A DNA stretch of 19,468 nucleotides. Source: Synergistaceae bacterium. Its GTDB lineage: Bacteria; Synergistota; Synergistia; Synergistales; Aminobacteriaceae. A program made the translations under genes and the position numbers. Shown piece by piece: positions 1 to 7,756 of this stretch (position 1 is its first letter; every line of letters starts with the position of its first letter). The DNA lies in contig JAFVEW010000332.1 in the NCBI GenBank assembly GCA_017475805.1, positions 1 to 19,468 of the forward strand. The letters run 5' to 3'. Under the pieces are notes generated by a model. It saw only the letters and a program-made list of their open reading frames with translations. It was not told where the DNA came from and did not search any database.

Positions 1-6
1 CTCCTG
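1..6 (-). promoter_or_regulatory. Shine-Dalgarno site of a gene beyond the left edge
   Basis: On the minus strand the first six bases read CAGGAG, just after an A/T-rich spacer that follows the nadE stop codon. This is a good ribosome binding site pointing out of the window, so another gene on the same strand probably begins a few bases further left and may be co-transcribed with nadE. The gene itself is not visible. Confidence 0.45.
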
Positions 7-14
7 TAAAAAAA

Positions 15-746
15 TTAAAAATAAAAAATTGGAATTGGCTTGCGTTTGTGTTCGCTTCGTCTGCGCATTACGTCAATGCGATTTTTAGCTTTCTCGTCGC
101 TGATTTTTCCTGTTGTTAAATACTCATCGAGAATATCGTAGCTAAATCCCATGTCGCCCTCGTCTGTTTGACCCTCATAAAGTCCTGCGCTTGGAGCTTT
201 TGTGATAATTTTCTCTGGAACTCCTAAGATTTTTGCAAGTTCTCGAATTTCACGCTTCAAAAAATTAGCGAGAGGCATTAAATCAACTCCGCTGTCGCCA
301 AATTTTGTGAAGTAACCTGTTTCAAACTCTGATTTATTGCTTGTTCCGCAGACGAGAAAATTTTTGGACTGAGCGACGGCATAAAGCGTTACCATTCGCA
401 GGCGCGCCTTCATATTAGATTTGACGAGAGAGGTAAATTCGCCTCCGATATTCTTCAGCATTATGTCAAAAACCTCGCTTAAATCAACGCGAATGAAATC
501 AACATCAACGGCTTCAGCTAAGAGCCTCGCGTCGGCTTCGTCCTCGTCGATGCTGTGGCAAGGCATGATAACACCTAAGACCTTATCACGTCCGAGAGCT
601 TCACGACCGAGAGCGGCAAGCACAGAAGAGTCAATGCCGCCTGAAAGACCTAAAACTATTCCGTCGGCGTGAGCTTCGCTAAGCCTGTCGCAAAGCCAGC
701 TTTCGCACTGAAGCGTCAAAGATTTTAATTCGTTAATGTTTCGCAA
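15..746 (-). CDS. nadE: NAD(+) synthetase, ammonia-dependent type
   Basis: Makes NAD from deamido-NAD (nicotinic acid adenine dinucleotide), ATP and ammonia, the last step of NAD synthesis, in the cytoplasm. At 243 residues it is the short, synthetase-only form with no N-terminal glutaminase domain, so ammonia is the likely nitrogen donor. Visible family motifs are the ATP-pyrophosphatase loop SGGIDSS at residues 35-41, GTSNKSE at 134-140, TKFGDSGVDLMPL from 147, and PSAGLYEGQTDE at 185-196. The start is TTG: an in-frame stop lies a few codons upstream, and GAGGGG sits 12 bases before the TTG, which is rather far. It follows metH on the same strand after 81 bases that hold a degenerate TTAGGA-type repeat. 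Family assignment is secure. Confidence 0.95.
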   Translation of the reverse strand: MRNINELKSLTLQCESWLCDRLSEAHADGIVLGLSGGIDSSVLAALGREALGRDKVLGVIMPCHSIDEDEADARLLAEAVDVDFIRVDLSEVFDIMLKNIGGEFTSLVKSNMKARLRMVTLYAVAQSKNFLVCGTSNKSEFETGYFTKFGDSGVDLMPLANFLKREIRELAKILGVPEKIITKAPSAGLYEGQTDEGDMGFSYDILDEYLTTGKISDEKAKNRIDVMRRRSEHKRKPIPIFYF

Positions 747-778
747 GTTTGAAAAATTCCCCTCACTTATAGATTATG

Positions 779-800
779 AATGAGAAATTAGAAATTAAAT
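779..800 (+). repeat. degenerate AATGAGAAATTAGA-type intergenic repeat
   Basis: The short gap between metH and nadE contains AATGAGAAATTAG (779-791). The same 13 bases occur in reverse complement at 12348-12360, in another intergenic gap. It belongs with the A/T-rich TTAGGA/TTAGAA tracts at 8949-8965 and 14100-14124. Function unknown. Confidence 0.5.
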
Positions 801-827
801 CTAAACCGCAATTTTATCACAAAAATT

Positions 828-3215
828 TTAAGCCTCGTGATTTTCGTTTAATCGTTCCAAAATTCTAACGCCTTCCATGGCGTCTTTAGCATAAAAATCA
901 GCTCCCGCAAATTTTGCAAGTTCAGGCGTTAAAACCGCTCCGCCAGCTATGATTTTTACGTCAGGGCATGAAGATTTTAATTTCGCTATCGTCTCTTTCA
1001 TGCTCGCCACTGTCGTTGTCATTAAGGCACTCAAACCCACGACGTTGGCGCGGCCTTGTTCAACGGCTTCAACTATTTTTTCAGGCGGAACATCGCGGCC
1101 TAAATCTATGACGTTAAAATTGTAATTTTCAAAAATAGTCTTTACTATGTTCTTGCCAATATCGTGAACATCACCGTAGACTGTTGCTAAAATAACAGAG
1201 CCTTTAGAATTTCCTTCGGATTTTTCCATGACGCCCGCAAGAACTTCAAAGGCTGATTTTGCAGCTTCAGCGGCTTTTATGAGCTGTGGCAAAAACAATT
1301 TTCCTGTCTCATAATCTTTTCCAACGTCGTCAAGAGCAGGAACTATGAAACTTTCTACGATTTCAAGAGGTTTCTTATCACTTAATAATGCCCGAGTTTG
1401 AGCTGCTGCCTCGTCTTTTAAGCCTTTTTTAATCGCGCTTTTTAAGCCGCCTGTTTCTGTGTTTATTGCTTGCGTTGTTGCGGCTTTTTGTGTTGCTGTA
1501 ATACCGGGATTGGCTTCACAATAAGAAATATAGTTATTAACGTCGTTTTCGTCGCCTGATAACAAATTCCAAGCGTACAAAGTTTCTTTCAAATCTACAT
1601 CGCCGGGATTGATGATTGCAGCATCAAGGCCGTTCATTATTGCGGCAATTAACATTGTTCTATTTATTAAAGGTCTTCGAGGCAAACCAAATGAGACATT
1701 ACTAAGACCAAGAACTGTTTTCACGCCTAAATTATCTTTTACTAATTTTATTGCTTTTAGTGTTTCAGGAACTAATTTTTGTTGTGCGCTCGCCGTTAAA
1801 GTTAAGCAATCGATTAAGATATTTCGTCGAGGAATACCGATTATCTCAGCCTCATTTACAATTTTTTCAGCGATTTTATATCTTTCTTCGGCTGTCTCAG
1901 GTATTCCGTTCTCGTCTAAAGTTAAGCCTAAAATGCAAGCCCCGTATTTTTTAGCTATTGGTAAAACTTTTTCGAGGCTTTCTGCTTTGCCGCTGACTGA
2001 ATTTAGTATAGGCTTTCCGTTGTAAATTCTTGCGGCGGCCTCTAAAGCCTCAGGGTTTGAGCTGTCAATTTGAATGGGAAGGTCAACAATCCCTTGAATT
2101 TCAATTAAAGATTTTTTCAAGACTTCAGGCTCGTTAATGTCGGGTAGTCCTGTATTTAGGTCTAAAATATCAGCATCCTGCTCTTGCTGCTTAACGGCCT
2201 CTTTTAGTAAATAATCCATGTCGCCTTCACGGAGAGCTTTTTGTAATAATTTCTTGCCCGTTGGATTTAATCTTTCACCGATAACAACAAATTTTTTATT
2301 AAACTTTGCGACTTTTGATGACGAACATACAACGGTCTCTTCTTGAACTTTCCGTTCGGCAACTGAATTTCTATGACTTAAAACGGCGTTTTTCATCTTG
2401 GAAATATGCTCAGGAGTTGTTCCACAACAGCCGCCTAAAATACTAACTCCAATATCTGCGAATTTTATTGCAATTTCTGCAAACTCGTCGGGAGTAACGT
2501 CGTAGTGCGAAACGCCGTCTCTAATCACAGGCAAGCCAGCATTAGGCTGTACCATTACGGGAATATGAGAAAGAGCGCAAATTCTTTCAACAATCGGCAA
2601 CAACTGACGAGGCCCAAGCGAGCAATTTACACCTAAGGCGTCAAGGCCGAGACCTTCAAGAGTTGCAGTCATTGCCTCAATCGACGTTCCAAAGAAAGTT
2701 CGCCCGGATTCCTCAAAGCTCATAGTTGCAAAAACAGGTAAATTTGAATTTTCTTTTGCCGCCAACACAGCAGCTTTGAGTTCATACAAATCCGTGAAAG
2801 TTTCGAGCAAAATCACATCACAAAACTCTTTGCCTGCGTCAATTATCTCAGCCACAGCGACGTAAATTTCCTCAAAATTTGCGTCGCCTGCTGGCTTCAT
2901 AACACGACCGGTTGAGCCAATATCTAAAACTGCATAGCCGTCAGAACCTGCGGCTTGTTTAGCTAATTTTGCTCCGGCTTTTACTATTTCAGCGACGCTA
3001 TGACCTGACTTAGCTAACTTGAATTTATTTGCTCCGAAGGTGTTTGAACTTATGAAATTTGCTCCGGCATTTTTATATTCATTGTGAATAGATAAAATTA
3101 AATCAGGGTTTGTTAAGTTCAAAAGTTCAGGAAGCTCACGGAGTTTCAATCCGCGAGCCTGCAACATTGTGCCCATAGCACCGTCGAAAAATAAAATTTT
3201 ATTATTCTCTAACAA
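828..3215 (-). CDS. metH: Cobalamin-dependent methionine synthase lacking the reactivation domain
   Basis: Transfers a methyl group from methyltetrahydrofolate to homocysteine via methylcobalamin. Three modules are visible in 795 residues. The homocysteine-binding barrel (about 1-290) starts with DGAMGTMLQ and has zinc ligands C198 (NCSLGP) and C263/C264 (GGCCGT). The pterin-binding barrel (about 305-575) includes GERLNPTG, IDSSNP and VLGLSNVSFGLP. The cobalamin cap and B12-binding module (about 590-790) has DVHDIGKNIV, with H684 as lower axial ligand, and GLSALMTTT. The C-terminal AdoMet-binding reactivation domain of the roughly 1200-residue enterobacterial enzyme is absent, as in some thermophile and anaerobe MetH proteins. 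Translation starts at TTG; AGAGGA lies 8 bases upstream inside the end of the chemotaxis gene, 3 bases separate the two frames, and they are probably co-translated. The function is firm, though some short MetH-like proteins use other methyl acceptors. Confidence 0.93.
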   Translation of the reverse strand: MLENNKILFFDGAMGTMLQARGLKLRELPELLNLTNPDLILSIHNEYKNAGANFISSNTFGANKFKLAKSGHSVAEIVKAGAKLAKQAAGSDGYAVLDIGSTGRVMKPAGDANFEEIYVAVAEIIDAGKEFCDVILLETFTDLYELKAAVLAAKENSNLPVFATMSFEESGRTFFGTSIEAMTATLEGLGLDALGVNCSLGPRQLLPIVERICALSHIPVMVQPNAGLPVIRDGVSHYDVTPDEFAEIAIKFADIGVSILGGCCGTTPEHISKMKNAVLSHRNSVAERKVQEETVVCSSSKVAKFNKKFVVIGERLNPTGKKLLQKALREGDMDYLLKEAVKQQEQDADILDLNTGLPDINEPEVLKKSLIEIQGIVDLPIQIDSSNPEALEAAARIYNGKPILNSVSGKAESLEKVLPIAKKYGACILGLTLDENGIPETAEERYKIAEKIVNEAEIIGIPRRNILIDCLTLTASAQQKLVPETLKAIKLVKDNLGVKTVLGLSNVSFGLPRRPLINRTMLIAAIMNGLDAAIINPGDVDLKETLYAWNLLSGDENDVNNYISYCEANPGITATQKAATTQAINTETGGLKSAIKKGLKDEAAAQTRALLSDKKPLEIVESFIVPALDDVGKDYETGKLFLPQLIKAAEAAKSAFEVLAGVMEKSEGNSKGSVILATVYGDVHDIGKNIVKTIFENYNFNVIDLGRDVPPEKIVEAVEQGRANVVGLSALMTTTVASMKETIAKLKSSCPDVKIIAGGAVLTPELAKFAGADFYAKDAMEGVRILERLNENHEA

Positions 3216-3218
3216 AGG

Positions 3219-4913
3219 TTAATCCTCTAATTCGACATCAAAGTGTTCAACGGCTGCGCGTAAATCTTCAGCTAATTGATCGATTGTGTCAGTGTCTTCA
3301 GCGACGTGTTCGACATTTTCGGCTATGACTTCAGCTGACGCCGCGACTTCCTCATTTGTTGCTGAAGTATGTTCTGCAATGTCAACAAGGCTTCCGATTG
3401 AATTTAGTATCGTGCCTTTGATTGCTTCTAATTTAGCCGTTATTGCAGATACTGAGTGAATTTCTTTGAGAGATATTGCTATGCCCTTTGCAAGAGTGTC
3501 GAAAGTTTCGCGGGTCTCTTTTATAAAATCTTTTTCGTCTTTGATGATTTCGTGAACGTTTGTAGTCTCTGCAACGCACTCGTTAGAAAGCGACTCGATT
3601 TCTCTTACAACGTCCTTAATTTGCTCGGCTGATTCTTCCGATTGCTCAGCTAATTTCTTAATCTCGGCGGCAACAACTCCGAAACCTCGACCTGCCTCAC
3701 CTGCTCGAGCTGCCTCAATGCTTGCGTTCAGGGATAATAAATTCGTCTGTGAAGCAATGCCGCTGATTATCGTTACCATATCGTTAATTTTTGAAATTGA
3801 GTTGTTAGTAATATTAACTTTTTCTGTAATAGTATCAATGGCCTTAGCTGACTTTTCTGAAGAACCTGCGATATTTTCAAAGCATTTTAGAGCTTGATTA
3901 TTTGCGTTTTCCATAGTGCTTGAATGTTGTGTGAGATTTCCGACGTTTGTAACAGCCTGCTCAACAACATTGCTCATATCGTTAATATTTTTGTGAATAT
4001 CCTCGACATCTTCGCTCATAGTCAGGGTTCTTTTTGCTAAGTCCTCCATTGCATTAGAAATTTGTGTAGCTGAGTGCGAGGCGTCATGAGCTAATTTGTC
4101 AGTAATTTCAATCGTGTCGATTAAAGAACCGACTGAAATGTGAATTTTTCCAATAGAATCACGCAAAACTTCGCCTAATTTATCGACGGCGTGCAACAAC
4201 TGCGAAGTTTCTTTAAGAATTGAGTCTTTTGATTTTACTTCTATGTCCAAAGTTCCGTGAGAAAGTTTTTCCATATTTTCGGCGGCTTCGTGCAGAGGTG
4301 CGGCGATTTTCACGGCTATGATAGTTGATACGACCATGAAAAATAAAATTAAAAGCGTGCTTATCCAAAGTATATGTTTAAGAATTGCAAATTCTTCATT
4401 TTTGATAAGAGTTGCGGGCTTGCCTGAAAATGCCAGGCCTACGACTTGAGTTCCATATTTTAGCGGCATGTAATAGACGTAATAATCAATGCCGTTAATT
4501 TTCACATCGTCATCATAAAAATCTTTGCCCTGTTTTACTTCGTTCCAAACTATATCAGAAGCCTTAGTGTTTTCAATGCGAACGCCTTTATTATCTGTGA
4601 TACTCGTTATGTATCTTACATTATTTTTGAAAAGCGTTAAATCGACACCGGCAGTTCTCATTGAATCAATATAGGTAGGATCATATTCAGGAAATCTTCC
4701 ATTAGAACTATCAATTCGTGTTTCATAAAATTCTTTTAAGCCGCGCGACGCAACGACTAACTCTTCGCGGATACTTGCTTCAAGATTTTCAACAACAATT
4801 TCAGAAGTTACGAACGTTATCACAGGCACTGCCAAGAGCATAGGTAGCAGACCAATAAGAACAAGGACGAGTCGAATACTCACGCTGCCTTTAGCTTTTA
4901 ATGCCTTCGCCAC
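3219..4913 (-). CDS. Methyl-accepting chemotaxis protein
   Basis: A transmembrane chemoreceptor that signals through CheW/CheA to the flagellar motor. Order over 564 residues: a short basic N-terminus; membrane segment 1 at about 13-36; a periplasmic sensor of about 145 residues resembling a single Cache domain, with EFYETRID and the late stretch [23 protein letters not shown]; membrane segment 2 at about 180-204; a HAMP domain at about 203-255; and a long coiled-coil signalling domain whose conserved tip lies in the run [19 protein letters not shown]. No CheR-tethering pentapeptide is seen at the C-terminus, which ends DVELED. The ligand cannot be told from the sequence. The start is GTG with the Shine-Dalgarno sequence AGGGGTG 7 bases before it, in an 11-base sequence shared with the flagellin gene. 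It lies directly upstream of metH. Confidence 0.95.
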   Translation of the reverse strand: MAKALKAKGSVSIRLVLVLIGLLPMLLAVPVITFVTSEIVVENLEASIREELVVASRGLKEFYETRIDSSNGRFPEYDPTYIDSMRTAGVDLTLFKNNVRYITSITDNKGVRIENTKASDIVWNEVKQGKDFYDDDVKINGIDYYVYYMPLKYGTQVVGLAFSGKPATLIKNEEFAILKHILWISTLLILFFMVVSTIIAVKIAAPLHEAAENMEKLSHGTLDIEVKSKDSILKETSQLLHAVDKLGEVLRDSIGKIHISVGSLIDTIEITDKLAHDASHSATQISNAMEDLAKRTLTMSEDVEDIHKNINDMSNVVEQAVTNVGNLTQHSSTMENANNQALKCFENIAGSSEKSAKAIDTITEKVNITNNSISKINDMVTIISGIASQTNLLSLNASIEAARAGEAGRGFGVVAAEIKKLAEQSEESAEQIKDVVREIESLSNECVAETTNVHEIIKDEKDFIKETRETFDTLAKGIAISLKEIHSVSAITAKLEAIKGTILNSIGSLVDIAEHTSATNEEVAASAEVIAENVEHVAEDTDTIDQLAEDLRAAVEHFDVELED

Positions 4914-4918
4914 TATAG

Positions 4919-4929
4919 AACACCCCTAT
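4919..4929 (-). promoter_or_regulatory. Ribosome binding site ATAGGGGTGTT of the chemotaxis gene
   Basis: The sequence ATAGGGGTGTT ends 5 bases before the GTG start of the chemoreceptor. The identical 11 bases occur at 17454-17464 before the GTG of the flagellin. It contains the Shine-Dalgarno core and supports the GTG start. Whether the identity beyond the core is regulatory is not known. Confidence 0.55.
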
Positions 4930-4973
4930 GTATAAAAAATAGAATATTCAAGTTTTTCAAAAAAATTTTTTTT

Positions 4974-5014
4974 ATTATACTCTATCTCTTTTTCTTTTTT
5001 CTTCGCGTTATAAT
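4974..5014. promoter_or_regulatory. Divergent promoter region between the chemotaxis gene and the small membrane protein gene
   Basis: The 132-base gap between divergent genes holds one perfect TATAAT on each strand: 4974-4979 on the minus strand (toward the chemoreceptor) and 5009-5014 on the plus strand (toward the membrane protein, nikR and prepilin-like genes). Neither has a convincing -35 box at 16-18 bases. The rest is A/T-rich, including a run of A followed by a run of T near 4960-4973. No sigma-28 pattern was seen here. Confidence 0.35.
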
Positions 5015-5045
5015 AAATTAATAAATAATTTAGGAGTGAATTTAA

Positions 5046-5417
5046 TTGTTCTCGTTAAATTTTGCGAAAATAAAAGAATATATTATGAAATTTATTAAGC
5101 CGTCGCTATATTTAGGAGGCTTTGATTATTTTTTAGGACTTTGGAAGGCTGCGGACGCAAAGGATCGCGGGATTTTAGTTTTGATGTTCGCGCCGATGTT
5201 TTTCTGCCTAGCCGGATTGATTTTCAGTATAATTTATTTTGTTTTATTTGTTCTTCCTTCATATTTATTTACGTTCATAGGCTGGGCATTATTAACGACT
5301 TTGTTTGGAGCGGGCGGAAAATATTTTTATGCTCAAGTTACTCATCGCGATATGTCCGAACGTTCTGCGCCGGAAGTTGTTGATGTTGAGATAGTTTCAG
5401 CGGGCAAAGAAAAATAA
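5046..5417 (+). CDS. Small membrane protein of unknown function
   Basis: I do not recognise this 123-residue protein. A short amphipathic start (to about residue 40, rich in aromatic and glycine residues) is followed by two adjacent hydrophobic segments at about 45-70 and 72-92. A polar, acidic tail ends in PEVVDVEIVSAGKEK. It is probably an inner-membrane protein with a helical hairpin. The start is TTG at 5046, chosen because TAGGAGTG lies 7 bases upstream; the internal ATG at 5088 has no ribosome binding site. It ends 7 bases before nikR, whose own ribosome binding site is weak, so the two are probably co-transcribed and possibly translationally coupled. That may connect it with nickel homeostasis, but no metal-binding motif is visible. 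Confidence 0.7.
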   Translation: MFSLNFAKIKEYIMKFIKPSLYLGGFDYFLGLWKAADAKDRGILVLMFAPMFFCLAGLIFSIIYFVLFVLPSYLFTFIGWALLTTLFGAGGKYFYAQVTHRDMSERSAPEVVDVEIVSAGKEK

Positions 5418-5424
5418 AAAGATA

Positions 5425-5832
5425 ATGAATAATTTAATCCGTTTCAGCGTAACAATTCCTGAAGATTTATTAAACGAATTTGAAAGCGACTACTATTCCG
5501 AAAACCGCGCGAACCGCAGCGAGGCAATTCGTAATTTAATGCGCGGCTATATTTCAAATGAACGCTGGAAGGCAGGAAATAAAAAAGTTTTCGCTACCGT
5601 TACGATAGTTTATGATCATCATATTCCGGAGCTTGCGGGCAAACTTACAGAAGTTCAACATGATTGCGGCGAGATTATATTATGTTCGACACACGTTCAT
5701 ATAAATCACGAGACTTGTCTTGAATGTGTGATAACGAAAGGATTTTCAAACGAAATTCAAAAATTTATTGCGGCTTTGAAAAATATTCGCGGCATTAAAA
5801 GCCTTAACGTTAATGTTTCGTCGGAAGTTTAA
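5425..5832 (+). CDS. nikR: Nickel-responsive transcriptional regulator NikR
   Basis: A DNA-binding repressor that senses nickel and usually controls nickel uptake. The 135 residues fit the family length. The N-terminal ribbon-helix-helix (RFSVTIPEDLLNEF, then NRSEAIRNLMR) binds DNA. The C-terminal ACT-like domain has the nickel ligands H79, H90, H92 and C98 in the pattern HVHxxxxxC, matching E. coli H76, H87, H89 and C95. No nickel transporter or nickel enzyme is in the window, and the hydrogenase genes that follow are of the nickel-free [FeFe] class, so its targets lie elsewhere. No clear palindromic NikR operator was seen in the surrounding gaps. The ATG is 7 bases after the membrane protein stop, with only a weak ribosome binding site. 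Confidence 0.93.
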   Translation: MNNLIRFSVTIPEDLLNEFESDYYSENRANRSEAIRNLMRGYISNERWKAGNKKVFATVTIVYDHHIPELAGKLTEVQHDCGEIILCSTHVHINHETCLECVITKGFSNEIQKFIAALKNIRGIKSLNVNVSSEV

Positions 5833-5859
5833 TAAAATTAAACAGGAGGCATAGAAATT

Positions 5860-6213
5860 ATGAAATTAAAAATTAAACGAAAAGCTGAAACCCTATCCGA
5901 AGCTGTAGTATCGATAGCAGTTTTTGGAATTTTGCTGCTTGGCCTTACGGATTTTATGTCGTCGCAAATGAAATACATAGCGAGACTTCATAGCAGGGAT
6001 GAATTAATCAATAAAGCCCAAGAGCTTGAAGCTAACAACGTCTTTGAATCGGTCAGAAATAAAGATTCTTTCAAGGCAAAAGACGCGCCTTCAGATATTC
6101 AAAAATTTGAAAGTATCGTCAGTTTCGATTGGTCTAACAAAGTAAAAGTCCTGACCCTGATATATAACGCAGACAAGAAAAGCTCCGATACATTACTATT
6201 TGCTATGCCATAG
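5860..6213 (+). CDS. Orphan prepilin-like (type IV pilin/pseudopilin) protein
   Basis: A 117-residue protein with the build of a type IV prepilin or pseudopilin: a short basic leader (MKLKIKRKA), then ETLSEAVVSIAVFGILLLG, a hydrophobic helix, and a small polar C-terminal domain. If cleavage follows A9, the mature protein has T2, L3 and E5 as in the classic FTLIE start. However, residue -1 is Ala rather than Gly and +1 is Glu rather than Phe, so processing by prepilin peptidase is uncertain. No pilus assembly genes are nearby. It has a strong ribosome binding site (AGGAGG 10 bases before the ATG) and lies 27 bases after nikR on the same strand. It may be a minor pilin or a secretion pseudopilin. 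The call rests on the N-terminus only. Confidence 0.6.
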   Translation: MKLKIKRKAETLSEAVVSIAVFGILLLGLTDFMSSQMKYIARLHSRDELINKAQELEANNVFESVRNKDSFKAKDAPSDIQKFESIVSFDWSNKVKVLTLIYNADKKSSDTLLFAMP

Positions 6214-6310
6214 CCGTGCTATAATTCTGCGATAAATTTTCTGACGAGAAAGAAGAGATTATATAAAAAATTTTTTTCTAACTCACAAGAACGGAGGGTA
6301 AAATTTAATT
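6214..6310 (+). promoter_or_regulatory. Gap before hydG with a TATAAT box and a Shine-Dalgarno site
   Basis: The 97-base gap holds TATAAT at 6220-6225, without a good -35 box at the usual distance, and GGAGG at 6294-6298, 12 bases before the hydG ATG. The A/T-rich stretch between them has no GC-rich hairpin. It is plausibly the start of the hydGF transcript; the promoter is weakly supported. Confidence 0.35.
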
Positions 6311-7756
6311 ATGTCTTACAATCCAGCTTCACTTAAGGCTGATGATTTTATTAATCATGAAGAAATCCTTGACACTCTTATTTACGCCGAAGCTCATAAA
6401 AACGACGTTGATTTAATTAATTCGCTGCTTGAAAAAGCGAGGCCGGTCTTTAACGAAAAAGGCTGTACTTGTTCGGGCTTAACTCATCGTGAGGCTTCAG
6501 TGTTGCTTGCGTGTGAAAATCCTGCTTTAATCGAAAAGATTTACAAAGTCGCTGAAGAAATTAAGTTAGCATTTTATGGAAACAGAATTGTATTATTCGC
6601 GCCGCTTTATCTCTCGAATTATTGCATTAACGGCTGTCTTTATTGTCCTTATCACACTAAAAACAAAACAATTCCGCGAAAAAAATTAACGCAGGACGAA
6701 ATTCGCGCCGAAGTTATCGCTCTTCAAGACATGGGACACAAAAGACTCGCTATCGAAGCAGGCGAAGACCCTGTTAATAATCCGATTGAATATATCTTAG
6801 ACAGCATTAAGACTATTTACAGCGTTCATCACAAGAACGGCGATATTAGACGCGTCAACGTCAACATCGCTGCTACAACCGTCGAAAATTATCGAAAGCT
6901 CAAAGGGGCCGGCATAGGGACTTATATTTTGTTCCAAGAGACTTACAACAAAAAAAGTTACGAGACTTTACACCCGACGGGACCTAAACATGATTACGCC
7001 TATCACACTGAGGCAATGGACAGAGCAATGGAAGGCGGCATTGACGACGTTGGCTTGGGAGTTTTGTTTGGCCTTGAGGGCTATAAATACGAGTTTGCAG
7101 GGCTTTTAATGCACGCTGAACACTTAGAGGCGGTTCACGGTGTAGGCCCTCATACGATCAGCGTTCCGAGAGTTAAACCCGCTGATGACATTAATCCTGA
7201 TGATTTTAATAATGCTATTCCAGACGAAATTTTTACTAAAATCGCGGCTTGTATTCGCGTCGCTGTGCCTTACACGGGAATGATAATCTCAACTCGTGAG
7301 AATGAAAAAGTACGCGCAAAAATGTTAGAAGTCGGAATTTCTCAGATTAGCGGCGGCTCTCGAACTTCTGTAGGCGGTTACACAACTGAAGAAAGGCCGC
7401 ACGATACTGAACAGTTCGACGTTTCTGACCAGAGAACTCTCGATGAGGTCGTTCAATGGCTGATGAAACAAAATCATATTCCTTCGTTCTGCACTGCCTG
7501 CTATCGCGCCGGTAGGACAGGCGACAGGTTTATGAGTTTATGCAAGTCCGGACAAATTTTGAACTGTTGCCACCCTAACGCCTTAATGACTTTAACTGAA
7601 TATCTTGAAGATTACGCCTCGCCTGAGACTAAGAAAATCGGCTATGAAATGATTGAACGCGAACTTGAAAGAATACCGCGTGAGAATGTTCGCGAAATCG
7701 CCCGTGAAAATATCGAGGCAATGAAACATGACAACAAACGAGATTTTAGGTTCTAA
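6311..7756 (+). CDS. hydG: [FeFe]-hydrogenase maturase HydG (radical SAM tyrosine lyase)
   Basis: Cleaves tyrosine to p-cresol plus the CO and cyanide ligands of the H-cluster of [FeFe] hydrogenase. The 481 residues are the usual length. The radical-SAM cluster ligands are C105, C109 and C112 in CxxxCxxC (YCINGCLYCPYH). The second, C-terminal auxiliary cluster that builds the Fe(CO)2CN synthon has C394, C397 and C420 in CX2CX22C, exactly the HydG pattern, which separates it from the thiazole synthase ThiH. The start is ATG with GGAGG about 12 bases upstream. Its last 29 bases overlap hydF, whose ribosome binding site (GAGG) lies within hydG, so the two are translationally coupled. HydE and the hydrogenase subunits are not in the window. 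Confidence 0.96.
   Translation: MSYNPASLKADDFINHEEILDTLIYAEAHKNDVDLINSLLEKARPVFNEKGCTCSGLTHREASVLLACENPALIEKIYKVAEEIKLAFYGNRIVLFAPLYLSNYCINGCLYCPYHTKNKTIPRKKLTQDEIRAEVIALQDMGHKRLAIEAGEDPVNNPIEYILDSIKTIYSVHHKNGDIRRVNVNIAATTVENYRKLKGAGIGTYILFQETYNKKSYETLHPTGPKHDYAYHTEAMDRAMEGGIDDVGLGVLFGLEGYKYEFAGLLMHAEHLEAVHGVGPHTISVPRVKPADDINPDDFNNAIPDEIFTKIAACIRVAVPYTGMIISTRENEKVRAKMLEVGISQISGGSRTSVGGYTTEERPHDTEQFDVSDQRTLDEVVQWLMKQNHIPSFCTACYRAGRTGDRFMSLCKSGQILNCCHPNALMTLTEYLEDYASPETKKIGYEMIERELERIPRENVREIARENIEAMKHDNKRDFRF

Noticed and set aside
421..672. Serine/alanine-rich open frame opposite nadE
   Set aside because: Antisense shadow of the conserved NAD synthetase; low-complexity translation.
1006..1012. 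GCCACTG, resembling the B12-box core of a cobalamin riboswitch
   Set aside because: It lies inside metH coding sequence on the opposite strand, with no surrounding riboswitch structure. No riboswitch was found before metH, cobD or cobU.
1609..2025. Open frame of 138 codons on the plus strand opposite metH
   Set aside because: It lies fully antisense to conserved metH coding sequence, has no ribosome binding site or recognisable domain, and reflects codon bias of the real gene.
4960..4973. Run of A followed by run of T as a rho-independent terminator
   Set aside because: There is no GC-containing stem, and it lies between two divergent genes where a terminator is not expected.
5088..5090. 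ATG as the start of the small membrane protein
   Set aside because: No ribosome binding site precedes it, whereas TAGGAGTG is well spaced from the TTG at 5046.
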